A DNA stretch of 19,851 bases from Clostridiales bacterium UBA1316 (lineage in GTDB: Bacteria > Bacillota > Clostridia > Oscillospirales > Oscillospiraceae). Where the stretch lies: the NCBI GenBank assembly GCA_002307055.1, contig DBTM01000014.1, positions 13,869 to 33,719 on the forward strand. Direction: 5' to 3'. The notes beneath the pieces are model-generated. The model searched no databases and had not been told where the DNA came from. It saw nothing but the letters and a program-made list of their open reading frames with translations. Each line of letters opens with the position of its first letter. Within the stretch, counting starts at the first letter, position 1. The position numbers were made by a program, and so were the translations under genes. This document shows positions 1 to 7,073 of the stretch, in pieces.

Positions 1-394
1 AAACCCCCCCCGCCACCCCCGCCGGTACACGGAACGCTTTTACTTTGGAGGTATCGAGCTGACCGTTTACAATATCCTTTTCCTTGGCAAGAAGCAGAAT
101 AATTGCCTCTGTGCCAACATTTATTTCACTGCTGCGGTGGTATTCCAGGCAGTTGAGCCTGGTATTGTGCCCGTTGCACCAGCCGAACTGAACCGGCATA
201 CCGCCGAATAAAGCCTCGCCAAGCGCTGCGGCAGCGGGCAGAGACTGTATGGCTGCCTCCTCAGGGACATAGTCGGTCCCCGCCGGAAGCGGCGTCGCGG
301 CTGCCAGCACTGACAAAAGCTCCGTGACATTATGACCTTTGATTATTTTACCGTATGGCGCAAACTTAGGGTCAGTGACCTGATGAATTTTCAT
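1..394 (-). CDS. DUF4867-type protein, 3' end cut by the window edge
   Basis: The minus strand from the ATG at 394 is open to the window edge (131 codons). It reads MKIHQVTDPKFAPYGKII at the N-terminus and later GWCNGHNTRLNCLEYHRSSE and VPAG. From memory this matches DUF4867 proteins, which are cupin-like, about 200 aa, of unknown function and often near sugar-catabolism genes. The C-terminal third is outside the window. The ATG is chosen because family members begin MKI..VTDPxF. A TTG at 448, directly after the preceding stop and 8 bases behind a GAGG, would add 18 residues and is a real alternative. It is probably the last visible gene of the sugar operon. The final four visible codons (bases 1-12) are G-rich and do not fit the family; see the findings. 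Family confidence is moderate and the function is unknown. Confidence 0.72.
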   Translation of the reverse strand, partial: MKIHQVTDPKFAPYGKIIKGHNVTELLSVLAAATPLPAGTDYVPEEAAIQSLPAAAALGEALFGGMPVQFGWCNGHNTRLNCLEYHRSSEINVGTEAIILLLAKEKDIVNGQLDTSKVKAFRVPAGVAGGV

Positions 395-448
395 ATAATC
401 CGTCCATTCCGCGCCGCTTTTGCTTGCGGCACATGTAATACAGGGCAA

Positions 449-790
449 TTACTTATCCTCCGCGTCCGAGGCGCCCTTATCAAGCGAAGAGTCAGTTAAT
501 TCGGATTCACCGCTGACGGGCGCCGGGTCGGCGGATATTTCCGCAGCCTTCAGCCCATTTTTATAAAATTTCCATGCGTAAACGCAAAAAACGGCGGCAA
601 CACCGGCAAAGGCCAAACAAATCAGCAGTATACCCCATACCGGGATTGGGCTGCTGGTCCACATGCCGGACAGGATTTTCCACGCCAGATAAATAATGTA
701 CGCTGCGACAATAACACGAAGCATGAGCCCCGTCAAGGCTTTGCTCTTCATTCCGCGGTCGTAATCTTTTTTTTGCGTCATTTTTTGCAC
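449..790 (-). CDS. Small two-helix membrane protein, unknown function
   Basis: 113 aa. Two hydrophobic segments are visible, about residues 22-45 (RVIVAAYIIYLAWKI) and 52-75 (WGILLICLAFAGVAAVFCVY). A Lys/Arg-rich N-terminus precedes them and an acidic Ser/Asp/Glu tail follows from about residue 86. By the positive-inside rule both ends should be cytoplasmic. The GTG at 790 is chosen because a GAGG lies 8 bases upstream; the ATG at 781 would put it 17 bases away. The gene lies 36 bases after the kinase stop and just before the DUF4867-type gene, so it is probably co-transcribed. I do not recognise the family. A role in sugar uptake is suggested only by position. Confidence 0.7.
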   Translation of the reverse strand: MQKMTQKKDYDRGMKSKALTGLMLRVIVAAYIIYLAWKILSGMWTSSPIPVWGILLICLAFAGVAAVFCVYAWKFYKNGLKAAEISADPAPVSGESELTDSSLDKGASDAEDK

Positions 791-826
791 AAATATAACC
801 TCAATCTTATTATCAGTCCTATTACT

Positions 827-2614
827 TTATAATATCTGGAACAGCGGCTTCAGGGCGGGGTAGATTTTATGAAACACCTGATAACACTCTTCATAACGCG
901 CGGCGATCTCCGCCTCGGGCTTAACAACAGACGCGACCTTAACTAATTGCTCGGCGGCTTCCCGCACGGAACTAAATTCACCGCACGCAACAGCAGCCAG
1001 TATCGCGCCGCCATAACCGGGTCCCTCTTCGCTCTCCATACAGTCGAGCTCAAGATTGAGCACATTGGCGATGATTTCCTTCCACAGCGGGCTCTTTGCC
1101 CCGCCGCCGCAGATATTGCTGCGCTGAATATCAATGCCAAGCGAACGCGCGGCCTCAAGCGAATCACGAATGCCAAAAGCTACGCCCTCCAGCACGGCCT
1201 GCATCATATCCGCGCGTGAGTTATCCATAGACAGACCGATAAAAGCGCCGCGCGCCGCGGGATCATTATGCGGAGAACGCTCACCCATGAGATACGGAAG
1301 GAAATATACGTGATTGCAGCCTAATTTATCTCGTGTGATCGGTAACTGCTCATCGGCATACTGCGAGGTCTTAAGAATATCTTCCATCCACCATTTGTTG
1401 CAGGAAGCGGCTGAGAGCATAACTCCCATCAGATGATAGCCGCCGTCCGCGTGCGCGAAGACATGAAGCGCCCCGCGCTGGTCCGTATTATCCGGAGTGA
1501 TCAAATACGTATCGACAGCAATCTTTTTCAGCTTGCCCTCTTGTAAATAAGCAATACCGCAGAGAAAATCGAGGATCCGGCGTGCAATATCCTTATCTGT
1601 TCGTTCCAGGTTCAGTATAACTGTCCGTTTTTCTCTTATTTGTTCTGCTATTTCTACGGCATCCTCAAACCTTGTCGGCTTGAACGGCACCGCCTGAGGC
1701 TGTACCGCGCCCCGAGTGTTAACGGCATTTTCGCTCCAGTTCACCACTGTCAAATCGGGGGACGCGCTCATCGTTCCAAACTTATCGCTTGTTATAAAGA
1801 TGGTGCCGGAGGTTCCGATAGAAATATTGCATCGGCTGACACCTGCACCGTCAGCCGCTGTTCCGCCCGTAACCGTCGCGGTGCCAACTGCGGCGGCGGC
1901 ATTGTCGCCCGCGCCTGCGGCGATTTTCACGCTCGGCAGCAGACCGAGCTCCGCAGCCATATCAGGCAGCAGCGTACCCACAACCTCATAGCTCTCATAC
2001 AGCCGGGGCATCATGCTTTCCTTGATGCAGCAAACATCCAGCATGTGTTTGCTCCAGCATTTGTGCTCAACATCGAGCAGCAGCATACCGGAGGCATCCG
2101 AATAATCCGTACAGTGGACACCGGAAAGCTTATAGTTGATGTAGTCTTTCGGCAGCATGATCTTGTCAATCCGGGCAAAGAGGTCCGGTTCAATCTTTTT
2201 CATCCATAAGAGCTTCGGTGCGGTAAAACCGGCAAAGGCGATATTCGCCGTACAGCCCAATAACGTTTGCTTGCCGATGACGTTATTTAAGTAATCCGTT
2301 TCCTCCGCTGTGCGCCCGTCATTCCATAAGATTGCGGGACGCAGAACGCGGTCTTCTTTATCGAGCACTACCAAGCCGTGCATCTGGCCGCCTGCGCCGA
2401 TACCCGCTATTTGTGATTTATCGAAGCCTTCGGTCAGCTCTATAATGCCCGTTATCGTCTCGCGCAGCCAGTCTTCCGGGTTTTGCTCGGACCAGCCGGG
2501 ACGCGGGAACGCTATCGGATACGCACGCGAGACAATCCTCAATATCTTTCCCGCTCTGTCCATGAGTAAGAGCTTAACCGCCGATGTGCCTAAATCAATA
2601 CCGATATACAACAA
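827..2614 (-). CDS. xylB: Xylulokinase (FGGY family) with an internal SepF-like domain
   Basis: 595 aa. It is predicted to phosphorylate D-xylulose with ATP to give xylulose 5-phosphate in the cytoplasm. Visible FGGY features are DLGTSAVKLLLMD (8-20), the GQMHG substrate motif (76-80), RPAILWNDGR, the presumed catalytic Asp237 in GAGDNAAAAVG, the phosphate loop GTSGTIFI (267-274), LPYLMGERSPHNDP (439-452), CGGGAKSPLW and GPGYGGAIL. All key motifs are present and the frame is unbroken. It is about 90 residues too long. The excess lies between TSDKFG (275-280) and RGALHVFAHADGG (380-392) and reads as SepF; it has its own entry. A second extra stretch of about 11 residues (around 247-261) precedes CNISIGTSG. 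The TTG at 2614 is chosen because a GGGGG lies 8 bases upstream and the product starts MLYIGIDLGT, as the family does. The context of ABC transporter and XylR-like regulator supports pentose use. No xylose isomerase gene is in the window. Confidence 0.93.
   Translation of the reverse strand: MLYIGIDLGTSAVKLLLMDRAGKILRIVSRAYPIAFPRPGWSEQNPEDWLRETITGIIELTEGFDKSQIAGIGAGGQMHGLVVLDKEDRVLRPAILWNDGRTAEETDYLNNVIGKQTLLGCTANIAFAGFTAPKLLWMKKIEPDLFARIDKIMLPKDYINYKLSGVHCTDYSDASGMLLLDVEHKCWSKHMLDVCCIKESMMPRLYESYEVVGTLLPDMAAELGLLPSVKIAAGAGDNAAAAVGTATVTGGTAADGAGVSRCNISIGTSGTIFITSDKFGTMSASPDLTVVNWSENAVNTRGAVQPQAVPFKPTRFEDAVEIAEQIREKRTVILNLERTDKDIARRILDFLCGIAYLQEGKLKKIAVDTYLITPDNTDQRGALHVFAHADGGYHLMGVMLSAASCNKWWMEDILKTSQYADEQLPITRDKLGCNHVYFLPYLMGERSPHNDPAARGAFIGLSMDNSRADMMQAVLEGVAFGIRDSLEAARSLGIDIQRSNICGGGAKSPLWKEIIANVLNLELDCMESEEGPGYGGAILAAVACGEFSSVREAAEQLVKVASVVKPEAEIAARYEECYQVFHKIYPALKPLFQIL
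1475..1774 (-). other. SepF-like domain inserted inside the xylulokinase
   Basis: Residues about 281-380 of the kinase. The core (about 305-377, bases 1484-1702) reads VPFKPTRFEDAVEIAEQI, then TVILNLERTDKDIARRILDF, then YLITPDNTD. This follows the SepF core of Bacillus subtilis as I recall it (AEAQEIADHI, VVNLQRIQHDQAKRIVDFLS, FLCTPDNVD) along its whole length without a gap. The SepF core dimerises and binds the FtsZ C-terminus. Positions I recall as important for FtsZ binding (A98, F124) align with Ala344 and Tyr370. The N-terminal membrane-targeting helix of SepF is absent. Residues 281-304 look like linker. The host loop joins two strands after the phosphate loop and is short in ordinary xylulokinases, so an insert could be tolerated. 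Base composition is not obviously different from the flanks. Confidence 0.85.
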
Positions 2615-2643
2615 ATCAATACCCCCAAAAAAGTCTCATACTG

Positions 2644-2679
2644 AAAAATCAGGGCAATGCAATGCTATGCACTGCCCTG
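2644..2679 (-). terminator. Hairpin with T-run between permease and kinase genes
   Basis: On the minus strand CAGGGCA and TGCCCTG (outer bases 2650-2679) pair perfectly. They continue through a G-T wobble into TGCA/TGCA around a 6-base loop, and ATTTTT follows. The pairing is better on the minus strand (G-T) than on the plus strand (A-C), which fits minus-strand transcription. It sits between the mmsB stop and the kinase start. It could terminate part of the transcripts, lowering kinase relative to transporter, or protect the upstream 3' end. Confidence 0.7.
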
Positions 2680-2708
2680 TGCGGCGCTGTCGAGATTCAA
2701 TGCCTTTA

Positions 2709-3863
2709 TTACGATTTACCGGTCTTTTTATTGGAAACAACGTCGAAGACAACGGCAATCATCAGCACCGCGCCTTTTACAACGTACTGCCAGTTGTTGT
2801 CCAAACCGAAAATAGACATTCCCTGATTGATAACGCCGAGCATAATCGCACCGACGATGACGCCGGAAACCGTACCCGAGCCGCCGTAAGCGGACGCGCC
2901 GCCGATGAAGCAGGCGCCGATGGCATCCATCTCATAAGTATAACCGGTATCACCGCTGACAGAACCGATACGCGCCGCCATCAGAAGACCTGAAAAACCG
3001 GCTAGAACAGCCATGGCGCAATAGGCGGCAAAGTAGACTTTTTTGACATCGATACCCGAAAGCTTCGTGGCTTTCTCATTACCGCCAACGGCGTAGAAGC
3101 GGCGGCCGAAAGCTGTTTTGGATGTGATAAACGCAAATACGAAAACCACAAGCAGAATCCAGAGTACCATAACGGGAATGCCTTTATAATGCGCCAGCTC
3201 CCAGCTGTAGGCGACAATCAGTAAACCGATGACGGTGATCTGACTGAAGGCACTCGCAGCGGAATTCATCTCATAACCCTTTTTCGCTTTCTTCGCGCGG
3301 CTGAACGCCGTATAAATCACAAGCACCACAGCCGCAAGTATGCCCACGATCAGCGCAGACCAGTGCACATTCGTGTCAATACCCGGTACGGTGATATATG
3401 AGGAAAAGATGGCAAGGTAGGTCTTGTCATAAACGCTGACTGTCTTCGCGTCCAGCAGGACGCGCTGTATGCCGCGGAACAGGAACATACCCGCCAGAGT
3501 AGCGATAAACGGCGGAATATGCATATTGCCAATCCAAAAGCCCTGCCAAATGCCGACAAGCGTCGCGACGGCAAGGCAGACGATGATGGTGAGGACAGGG
3601 TCCCAATGCCTTTCCATCAGCAGCGCGGCAATAGCGGCTACCATACCTAAAATCGAGCCGATAGAAAGGTCGACGTTGCCGCCCGTCAGGATACACAGCA
3701 GCATGCCGCAGGCCATAATCAGCACATATGAGTTTTGCAGCAGCAGGTTCGATATATTCTGAGGATAGAGCAGTCTGCCGTTGGTGAGAATCGTGAAGAA
3801 GATGAAAACCACCACAAGGGCGATAATCATTGTATATTTTTTAACAAATGAAGATGCTTTCAT
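2709..3863 (-). CDS. mmsB: Monosaccharide ABC transporter permease (MmsB/GguB type)
   Basis: 384 aa, highly hydrophobic, with about ten likely membrane helices. It belongs to the ribose/xylose permease family. Typical features are MACGMLLCILTGGNVDLSIGS near 50-70, the coupling-type segment FGRRFYAVGGNEKATKLSGI, and the Gly-rich ACFIGGASAYGGSGT near the C-terminus. The length and the insert of about 30 residues with a basic KKAKKG stretch fit the MmsB/GguB subfamily better than RbsC. The ATG at 3863 has AAAGGAG 10 bases upstream, inside the last codons of mmsA. The two stop/start points are only 5 bases apart, so translation is probably coupled. With mmsA and the binding protein it forms an importer for xylose, arabinose, galactose or glucose. 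The substrate cannot be fixed from sequence; the kinase and repressor point to xylose. Confidence 0.9.
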   Translation of the reverse strand: MKASSFVKKYTMIIALVVVFIFFTILTNGRLLYPQNISNLLLQNSYVLIMACGMLLCILTGGNVDLSIGSILGMVAAIAALLMERHWDPVLTIIVCLAVATLVGIWQGFWIGNMHIPPFIATLAGMFLFRGIQRVLLDAKTVSVYDKTYLAIFSSYITVPGIDTNVHWSALIVGILAAVVLVIYTAFSRAKKAKKGYEMNSAASAFSQITVIGLLIVAYSWELAHYKGIPVMVLWILLVVFVFAFITSKTAFGRRFYAVGGNEKATKLSGIDVKKVYFAAYCAMAVLAGFSGLLMAARIGSVSGDTGYTYEMDAIGACFIGGASAYGGSGTVSGVIVGAIMLGVINQGMSIFGLDNNWQYVVKGAVLMIAVVFDVVSNKKTGKS

Positions 3864-3868
3864 CTTTT

Positions 3869-5431
3869 TTATGCTCCTTTGCTCTCATCTTTAGAAGCTT
3901 TTTTCCCGGATCTGAGAATTGCGCCCATGATCTTTTCCTGTGTTGCGTCGCAGGCATTCATTTCAGCCACAAGCTCTCCTTCATTCATAACATAGATACG
4001 GTCGCACATTCCGAGCAGCTCGGGCATCTCGGAAGAGATCATAATAACAGATTTCCCCTGTTCGACCAGATCGTTCATGATACCGTAAATTTCGTATTTC
4101 GCACCGACATCAATGCCGCGTGTCGGTTCATCCATAATCAGCACATCGCTGTCGGCAAACATCCACTTTGCCAGGAGCACCTTCTGCTGATTGCCGCCGG
4201 ATAAATTGCCCACATTCTGTTGGACGGTCGGCGTTTTTGTCCGCAGCTTCTCTCTGTATTCCTCAGCCACGCGATTTTCCTTGTCGACATTTATAACACC
4301 GTGTCGGCAGACCTTTTCCAGGCGGGCGAGCGTCGTATTCCGCGCGACCGTGTCAATAAGAATAAGGCCGTTTCCTTTTCTATCCTCCGTTAAATAGGCG
4401 ACGCCGGCTTCGATTGCGTCGCGCTCGTTCTTCAGATGGATTTCTTTGCCCGCTACTTCGAGTGTTCCGGTAATTGCGGTACCGTAGCTTTTACCGAAGA
4501 TGGACATCGCCAGTTCTGTTCTGCCCGCACCCTGCAGACCGGAAAATCCGATAATTTCGCCTTTGTGCACATTGAAAGACACGTGATTGACAACACGCTT
4601 TTCAGTATAGACGGGATGATAGACACTCCAGTCTTTGACCTCTAAACCGATTTCGGAGCTGATATTATGCTCGCGGCTCGGATAGCGGTCCGTCATCTCC
4701 CGGCCGACCATCCCGCGGATGATCCGGTCTTCATCAATATTGCGGTCCTGGTTATCAATTGTTTCGATAAACTTACCGTCACGCATAATAGTGATTCTGT
4801 CTGCGACATACGCCACTTCGGAAAGCTTGTGCGAGCTGATAATGGAGGTCATGCCCTGCTTTTTGAAATCCTTGAGCATATCCAGCAGCATTTTAGCCTC
4901 TTCCTCGTTGAGCGATGAGGTCGGTTCGTCAAGAATAAGAAGCTTAACATTTTTCGATAACGCTTTGGCAATTTCCACTAATTGCTGCTTACCGGTGCCA
5001 ATATCCTTTATAAGTGTCGAAGGAGAATCCTTTAAGCCCACCTGCTTCAAATGCGCCGCCGCCTGAGAGAAGGTTTCGTCCCAGTCGATGCCGAATCGCC
5101 CCTTGCGTTCGTTGCCTAAAAACATGTTTTCGCCGATGGAAAGCTCCGGTATAAGCGCGAGCTCCTGATGAATATAGACAATGCCGACCTTTTCGCTGTC
5201 ACGTACATTTTTAAAGCGGCACTCCTTGCCGTCATACTCCGTGCTGCCTTCGTAATCTCCGTATGCCAGCGTGCCGCTCAGCACGTTCATCAGCGTGGAT
5301 TTTCCGGCGCCGTTTTCGCCGACCAGAGCATGGATTTCGCCGCGCTCGATATTCAGACTGACATTGTCCAGCGCCCGGACTCCGGGATAATGTTTTGTGA
5401 TGTTTTTCACCACTAAAATATTGTCTGCCAA
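3869..5431 (-). CDS. mmsA: Monosaccharide ABC transporter ATPase (MmsA/GguA type)
   Basis: 520 aa with two nucleotide-binding domains in one chain, as usual for sugar importers of this class. The first domain has Walker A GENGAGKST, signature region GTGKQQLVEIAKAL and Walker B LLILDEPTSSL. The second has a degenerate Walker A (GLQGAGRTEL), signature NLSGGNQQKV and Walker B VLIMDEPTRGIDVGAKYEIY. The GKQQLVEIAKAL form of the first signature is what I recall for GguA/MmsA. The frame is open to 5479, but the start is placed at the TTG at 5431. AGAGGAGGG lies 7 bases upstream there, and the product then begins LADNILVVKNITKHYPGV like its relatives. The next 16 upstream codons have no homology-like character. 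The protein powers the importer from the cytoplasmic face. Confidence 0.92.
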   Translation of the reverse strand: MADNILVVKNITKHYPGVRALDNVSLNIERGEIHALVGENGAGKSTLMNVLSGTLAYGDYEGSTEYDGKECRFKNVRDSEKVGIVYIHQELALIPELSIGENMFLGNERKGRFGIDWDETFSQAAAHLKQVGLKDSPSTLIKDIGTGKQQLVEIAKALSKNVKLLILDEPTSSLNEEEAKMLLDMLKDFKKQGMTSIISSHKLSEVAYVADRITIMRDGKFIETIDNQDRNIDEDRIIRGMVGREMTDRYPSREHNISSEIGLEVKDWSVYHPVYTEKRVVNHVSFNVHKGEIIGFSGLQGAGRTELAMSIFGKSYGTAITGTLEVAGKEIHLKNERDAIEAGVAYLTEDRKGNGLILIDTVARNTTLARLEKVCRHGVINVDKENRVAEEYREKLRTKTPTVQQNVGNLSGGNQQKVLLAKWMFADSDVLIMDEPTRGIDVGAKYEIYGIMNDLVEQGKSVIMISSEMPELLGMCDRIYVMNEGELVAEMNACDATQEKIMGAILRSGKKASKDESKGA

Positions 5432-5507
5432 ATTAATGCCCTCCTCTTTTGCCGTACAGGGTGTACCGCACCTTGGCACAACGTGAAATTACTTTGCAAA
5501 TCGGAAA

Positions 5508-5533
5508 ATGGGCGGGGCTCCAGCCCCGCCCAT
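5508..5533 (-). other. GC-rich perfect hairpin between chvE and mmsA
   Basis: ATGGGCGGGGCT and AGCCCCGCCCAT form a perfect inverted repeat with almost no loop, so the real stem is about 11 bp with a TCCA-type tetraloop. It lies 46 bases after the chvE stop and 76 bases before the mmsA start. On the minus strand only a short TTTT follows, so full termination is unlikely. A 3'-end stabiliser that keeps binding-protein mRNA more abundant than transporter mRNA is a common arrangement in binding-protein operons. That role is inferred here. Confidence 0.65.
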
Positions 5534-5579
5534 TAAGTGCTTGCGCTGCTTTTGTTTGGGCTGTGTATCCGGTTATGTT

Positions 5580-6758
5580 TTAGCTGATAGCCTTCGGATA
5601 TTTACCATCCATCTTGTAATAACCGGTGTCAATCAGCTCTTTCTGGAGATTGTCTACGGTTACAACTGTCGGAACCAGCAGGTAGGAGGGAACGATACCG
5701 TTGCCGTTATTGTAGGCTTTTGTGTCGTATGTGCAGTCAAATTTCCAGCCGGAAGCGGTAATCAGCGTACCGTCGGGCTTCTCACCCTTCATCATCGACA
5801 GCGCGAGGCTTACAGTAGCGACAGCCTCATTGGCCACGGCTTTGTAAACCGTCATGGATTGTTTGCCGTCAACGATATTGGCGAGATTGGCTTCGTCGCC
5901 GTCCTGCCCGGTAATGATAACCTTATTCTTGCCTGCGTAATCCGAGCTGATAGCCTGGGTGACGCCAAGAGCGGTCGAGTCATTGGAGCACAGTGCGATG
6001 TCAAGCTGCGTGCCGCTCGAATAGAAGGAAGCCAGGATATTCTGGAAGCGGTTTAAGGCCGTTGCGGTCGTCCACTTCTGGGTTGCGCATTGCTCAAATG
6101 TGGTCTGACCGGACGGAATCTTCAGGATGCCGGCATCGAGGAAAGGCTGCAGGACATCGTGAGCGCCATTGTAGAAGAATTTCGCGTTGTTGTCGGCTGG
6201 GTCACCGGCAGTGAACTCTATATTGTAGGTCTTGGATTTGTCGTTGACGTCAAGCTTTAATTGGTCAACAACGAACTGACCCTGCAGCTTGCCGACTGTG
6301 TAGTTGTCGAAGGAGACATAGTAGGCGACTGCGTCGGTGTTCATGATGAGGCGGTCATAAGCGATAACAGGGATTTTCGCGTCTGTTGCTTCTTTAAGAA
6401 CGGTTGTCAGACCTTCGCTGTCGATGGCGACGATTACAAGAAGGCCAACTTTATCAGCGATCATGTTCTCAATGTCGTTGACTTGTTTGCTTGCATCGTT
6501 GTCGGAGTATGTAAGATCGACGGTGTAGCCTTTGGCTTCAAACTGTTTTTTCAGGAAATCACCGTCGCGATTCCAACGCTCAAGTGACTTTGTCGGCATT
6601 GCGATACCAATTTTGCCGCCTGCGGCGGGAGCACTCGCGGAGGCGGAGGGTGAAGCGGAGGCGGAGGCTGAGGGTGATGTTGTCGCGCTATTTGTGCTGC
6701 AGGCCACCAGAGAAAACGCCAGTGTAAGTGCAAGAACAAGTGCAAGAACCTTTTTCAT
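5580..6758 (-). CDS. chvE: Monosaccharide-binding lipoprotein (ChvE/MmsE type)
   Basis: 392 aa. Residues 1-20 form a lipoprotein signal ending in the lipobox LVAC with Cys20, so the mature protein should be lipid-anchored outside the membrane. A Ser/Ala/Pro linker (about 21-47) follows. The periplasmic-binding-protein type I domain starts at GKIGIAMPTKSLERWNRDGD. That start, the spacing of DIENMIA and PVIAYDRLI, and the sugar-site region match ChvE-type multiple-sugar receptors. The ATG at 6758 has AGGAGG 7 bases upstream. It is the first gene of the operon, with a consensus-like promoter about 100 bases upstream and operator-like dyads between. It delivers the sugar to MmsA/MmsB. Xylose is favoured from the neighbouring kinase, but the family also binds arabinose, galactose and glucose. 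Confidence 0.92.
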   Translation of the reverse strand: MKKVLALVLALTLAFSLVACSTNSATTSPSASASASPSASASAPAAGGKIGIAMPTKSLERWNRDGDFLKKQFEAKGYTVDLTYSDNDASKQVNDIENMIADKVGLLVIVAIDSEGLTTVLKEATDAKIPVIAYDRLIMNTDAVAYYVSFDNYTVGKLQGQFVVDQLKLDVNDKSKTYNIEFTAGDPADNNAKFFYNGAHDVLQPFLDAGILKIPSGQTTFEQCATQKWTTATALNRFQNILASFYSSGTQLDIALCSNDSTALGVTQAISSDYAGKNKVIITGQDGDEANLANIVDGKQSMTVYKAVANEAVATVSLALSMMKGEKPDGTLITASGWKFDCTYDTKAYNNGNGIVPSYLLVPTVVTVDNLQKELIDTGYYKMDGKYPKAIS

Positions 6759-6828
6759 TTTTTGACCTCCTCATTATTTTATGCTCTTTATGCTCTCCAT
6801 TGTCGCGTCGCTTAAGTAATCTTCTTTT

Positions 6829-6846
6829 GTAAAATTAGTTTACTAA
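6829..6846. promoter_or_regulatory. Operator-like overlapping dyads downstream of the chvE promoter
   Basis: Two small inverted repeats overlap here: GTAAA-ATTAG-TTTAC (6829-6843) and TTAGT-TT-ACTAA (6835-6846). They lie about 13-30 bases downstream of the -10 box of the minus-strand promoter, a classical repressor roadblock position. The TTAGTTT core resembles the half-site of Bacillus XylR operators. I infer that the divergent ROK protein binds here; nothing in the sequence proves it. Confidence 0.5.
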
Positions 6847-6858
6847 AGTTATATCTTA

Positions 6859-6887
6859 ATGATACAATTCTGTTACACAGAAGTCAA
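6859..6887 (-). promoter_or_regulatory. SigmaA-type promoter of the sugar operon with a dyad in the spacer
   Basis: On the minus strand TTGACT (6887-6882) and TATCAT (6864-6859) are separated by 17 bases. Transcription would start near 6851, giving a leader of about 95 bases before chvE. The spacer, with the last base of the -35 box, contains a perfect 15-bp palindrome, TTCTGT-TAC-ACAGAA (6868-6882), which would place a bound dimer between -35 and -10. Confidence 0.7.
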
Positions 6888-7073
6888 CGAATTTTTGTCA
6901 AAATCACTATTTTGATGATTCTATACAAATCCGCATTCTTTTTTTGTTGCTTCACAACGAATTTAATTTTCTTCACATGCTGTTTACCCACATTTTACGA
7001 CAATTTGAATAGACCATTGGAGATATTTGGGCAAAATATTGTTTCGCCTACAAACATGTTTTTTTCGTACTAA

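Noticed and set aside
1475..1774. SepF segment as a separate gene starting at the in-frame ATG around residue 282
   Set aside because: No ribosome site precedes that ATG, no stop separates it from the kinase on either side, and the kinase C-terminal half would then have no start of its own.
1640..2209. Long open frame on the plus strand opposite the kinase
   Set aside because: It lies antisense to a gene with clear FGGY motifs, has no ribosome site or domain, and is rich in Arg/His/Ala as expected of a shadow frame in G+C-rich DNA.
5432..5479. N-terminal extension of the ATPase up to the first start codon
   Set aside because: These codons contain the AGAGGAGGG ribosome site for the TTG at 5431 and resemble no ABC ATPase sequence.
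6888..7073. A+T-rich divergent intergenic region as an attachment site, origin or small RNA gene
   Set aside because: I see no tRNA end, no direct repeats, no DnaA-box cluster and no terminator. Composition and position fit a regulatory spacer only.
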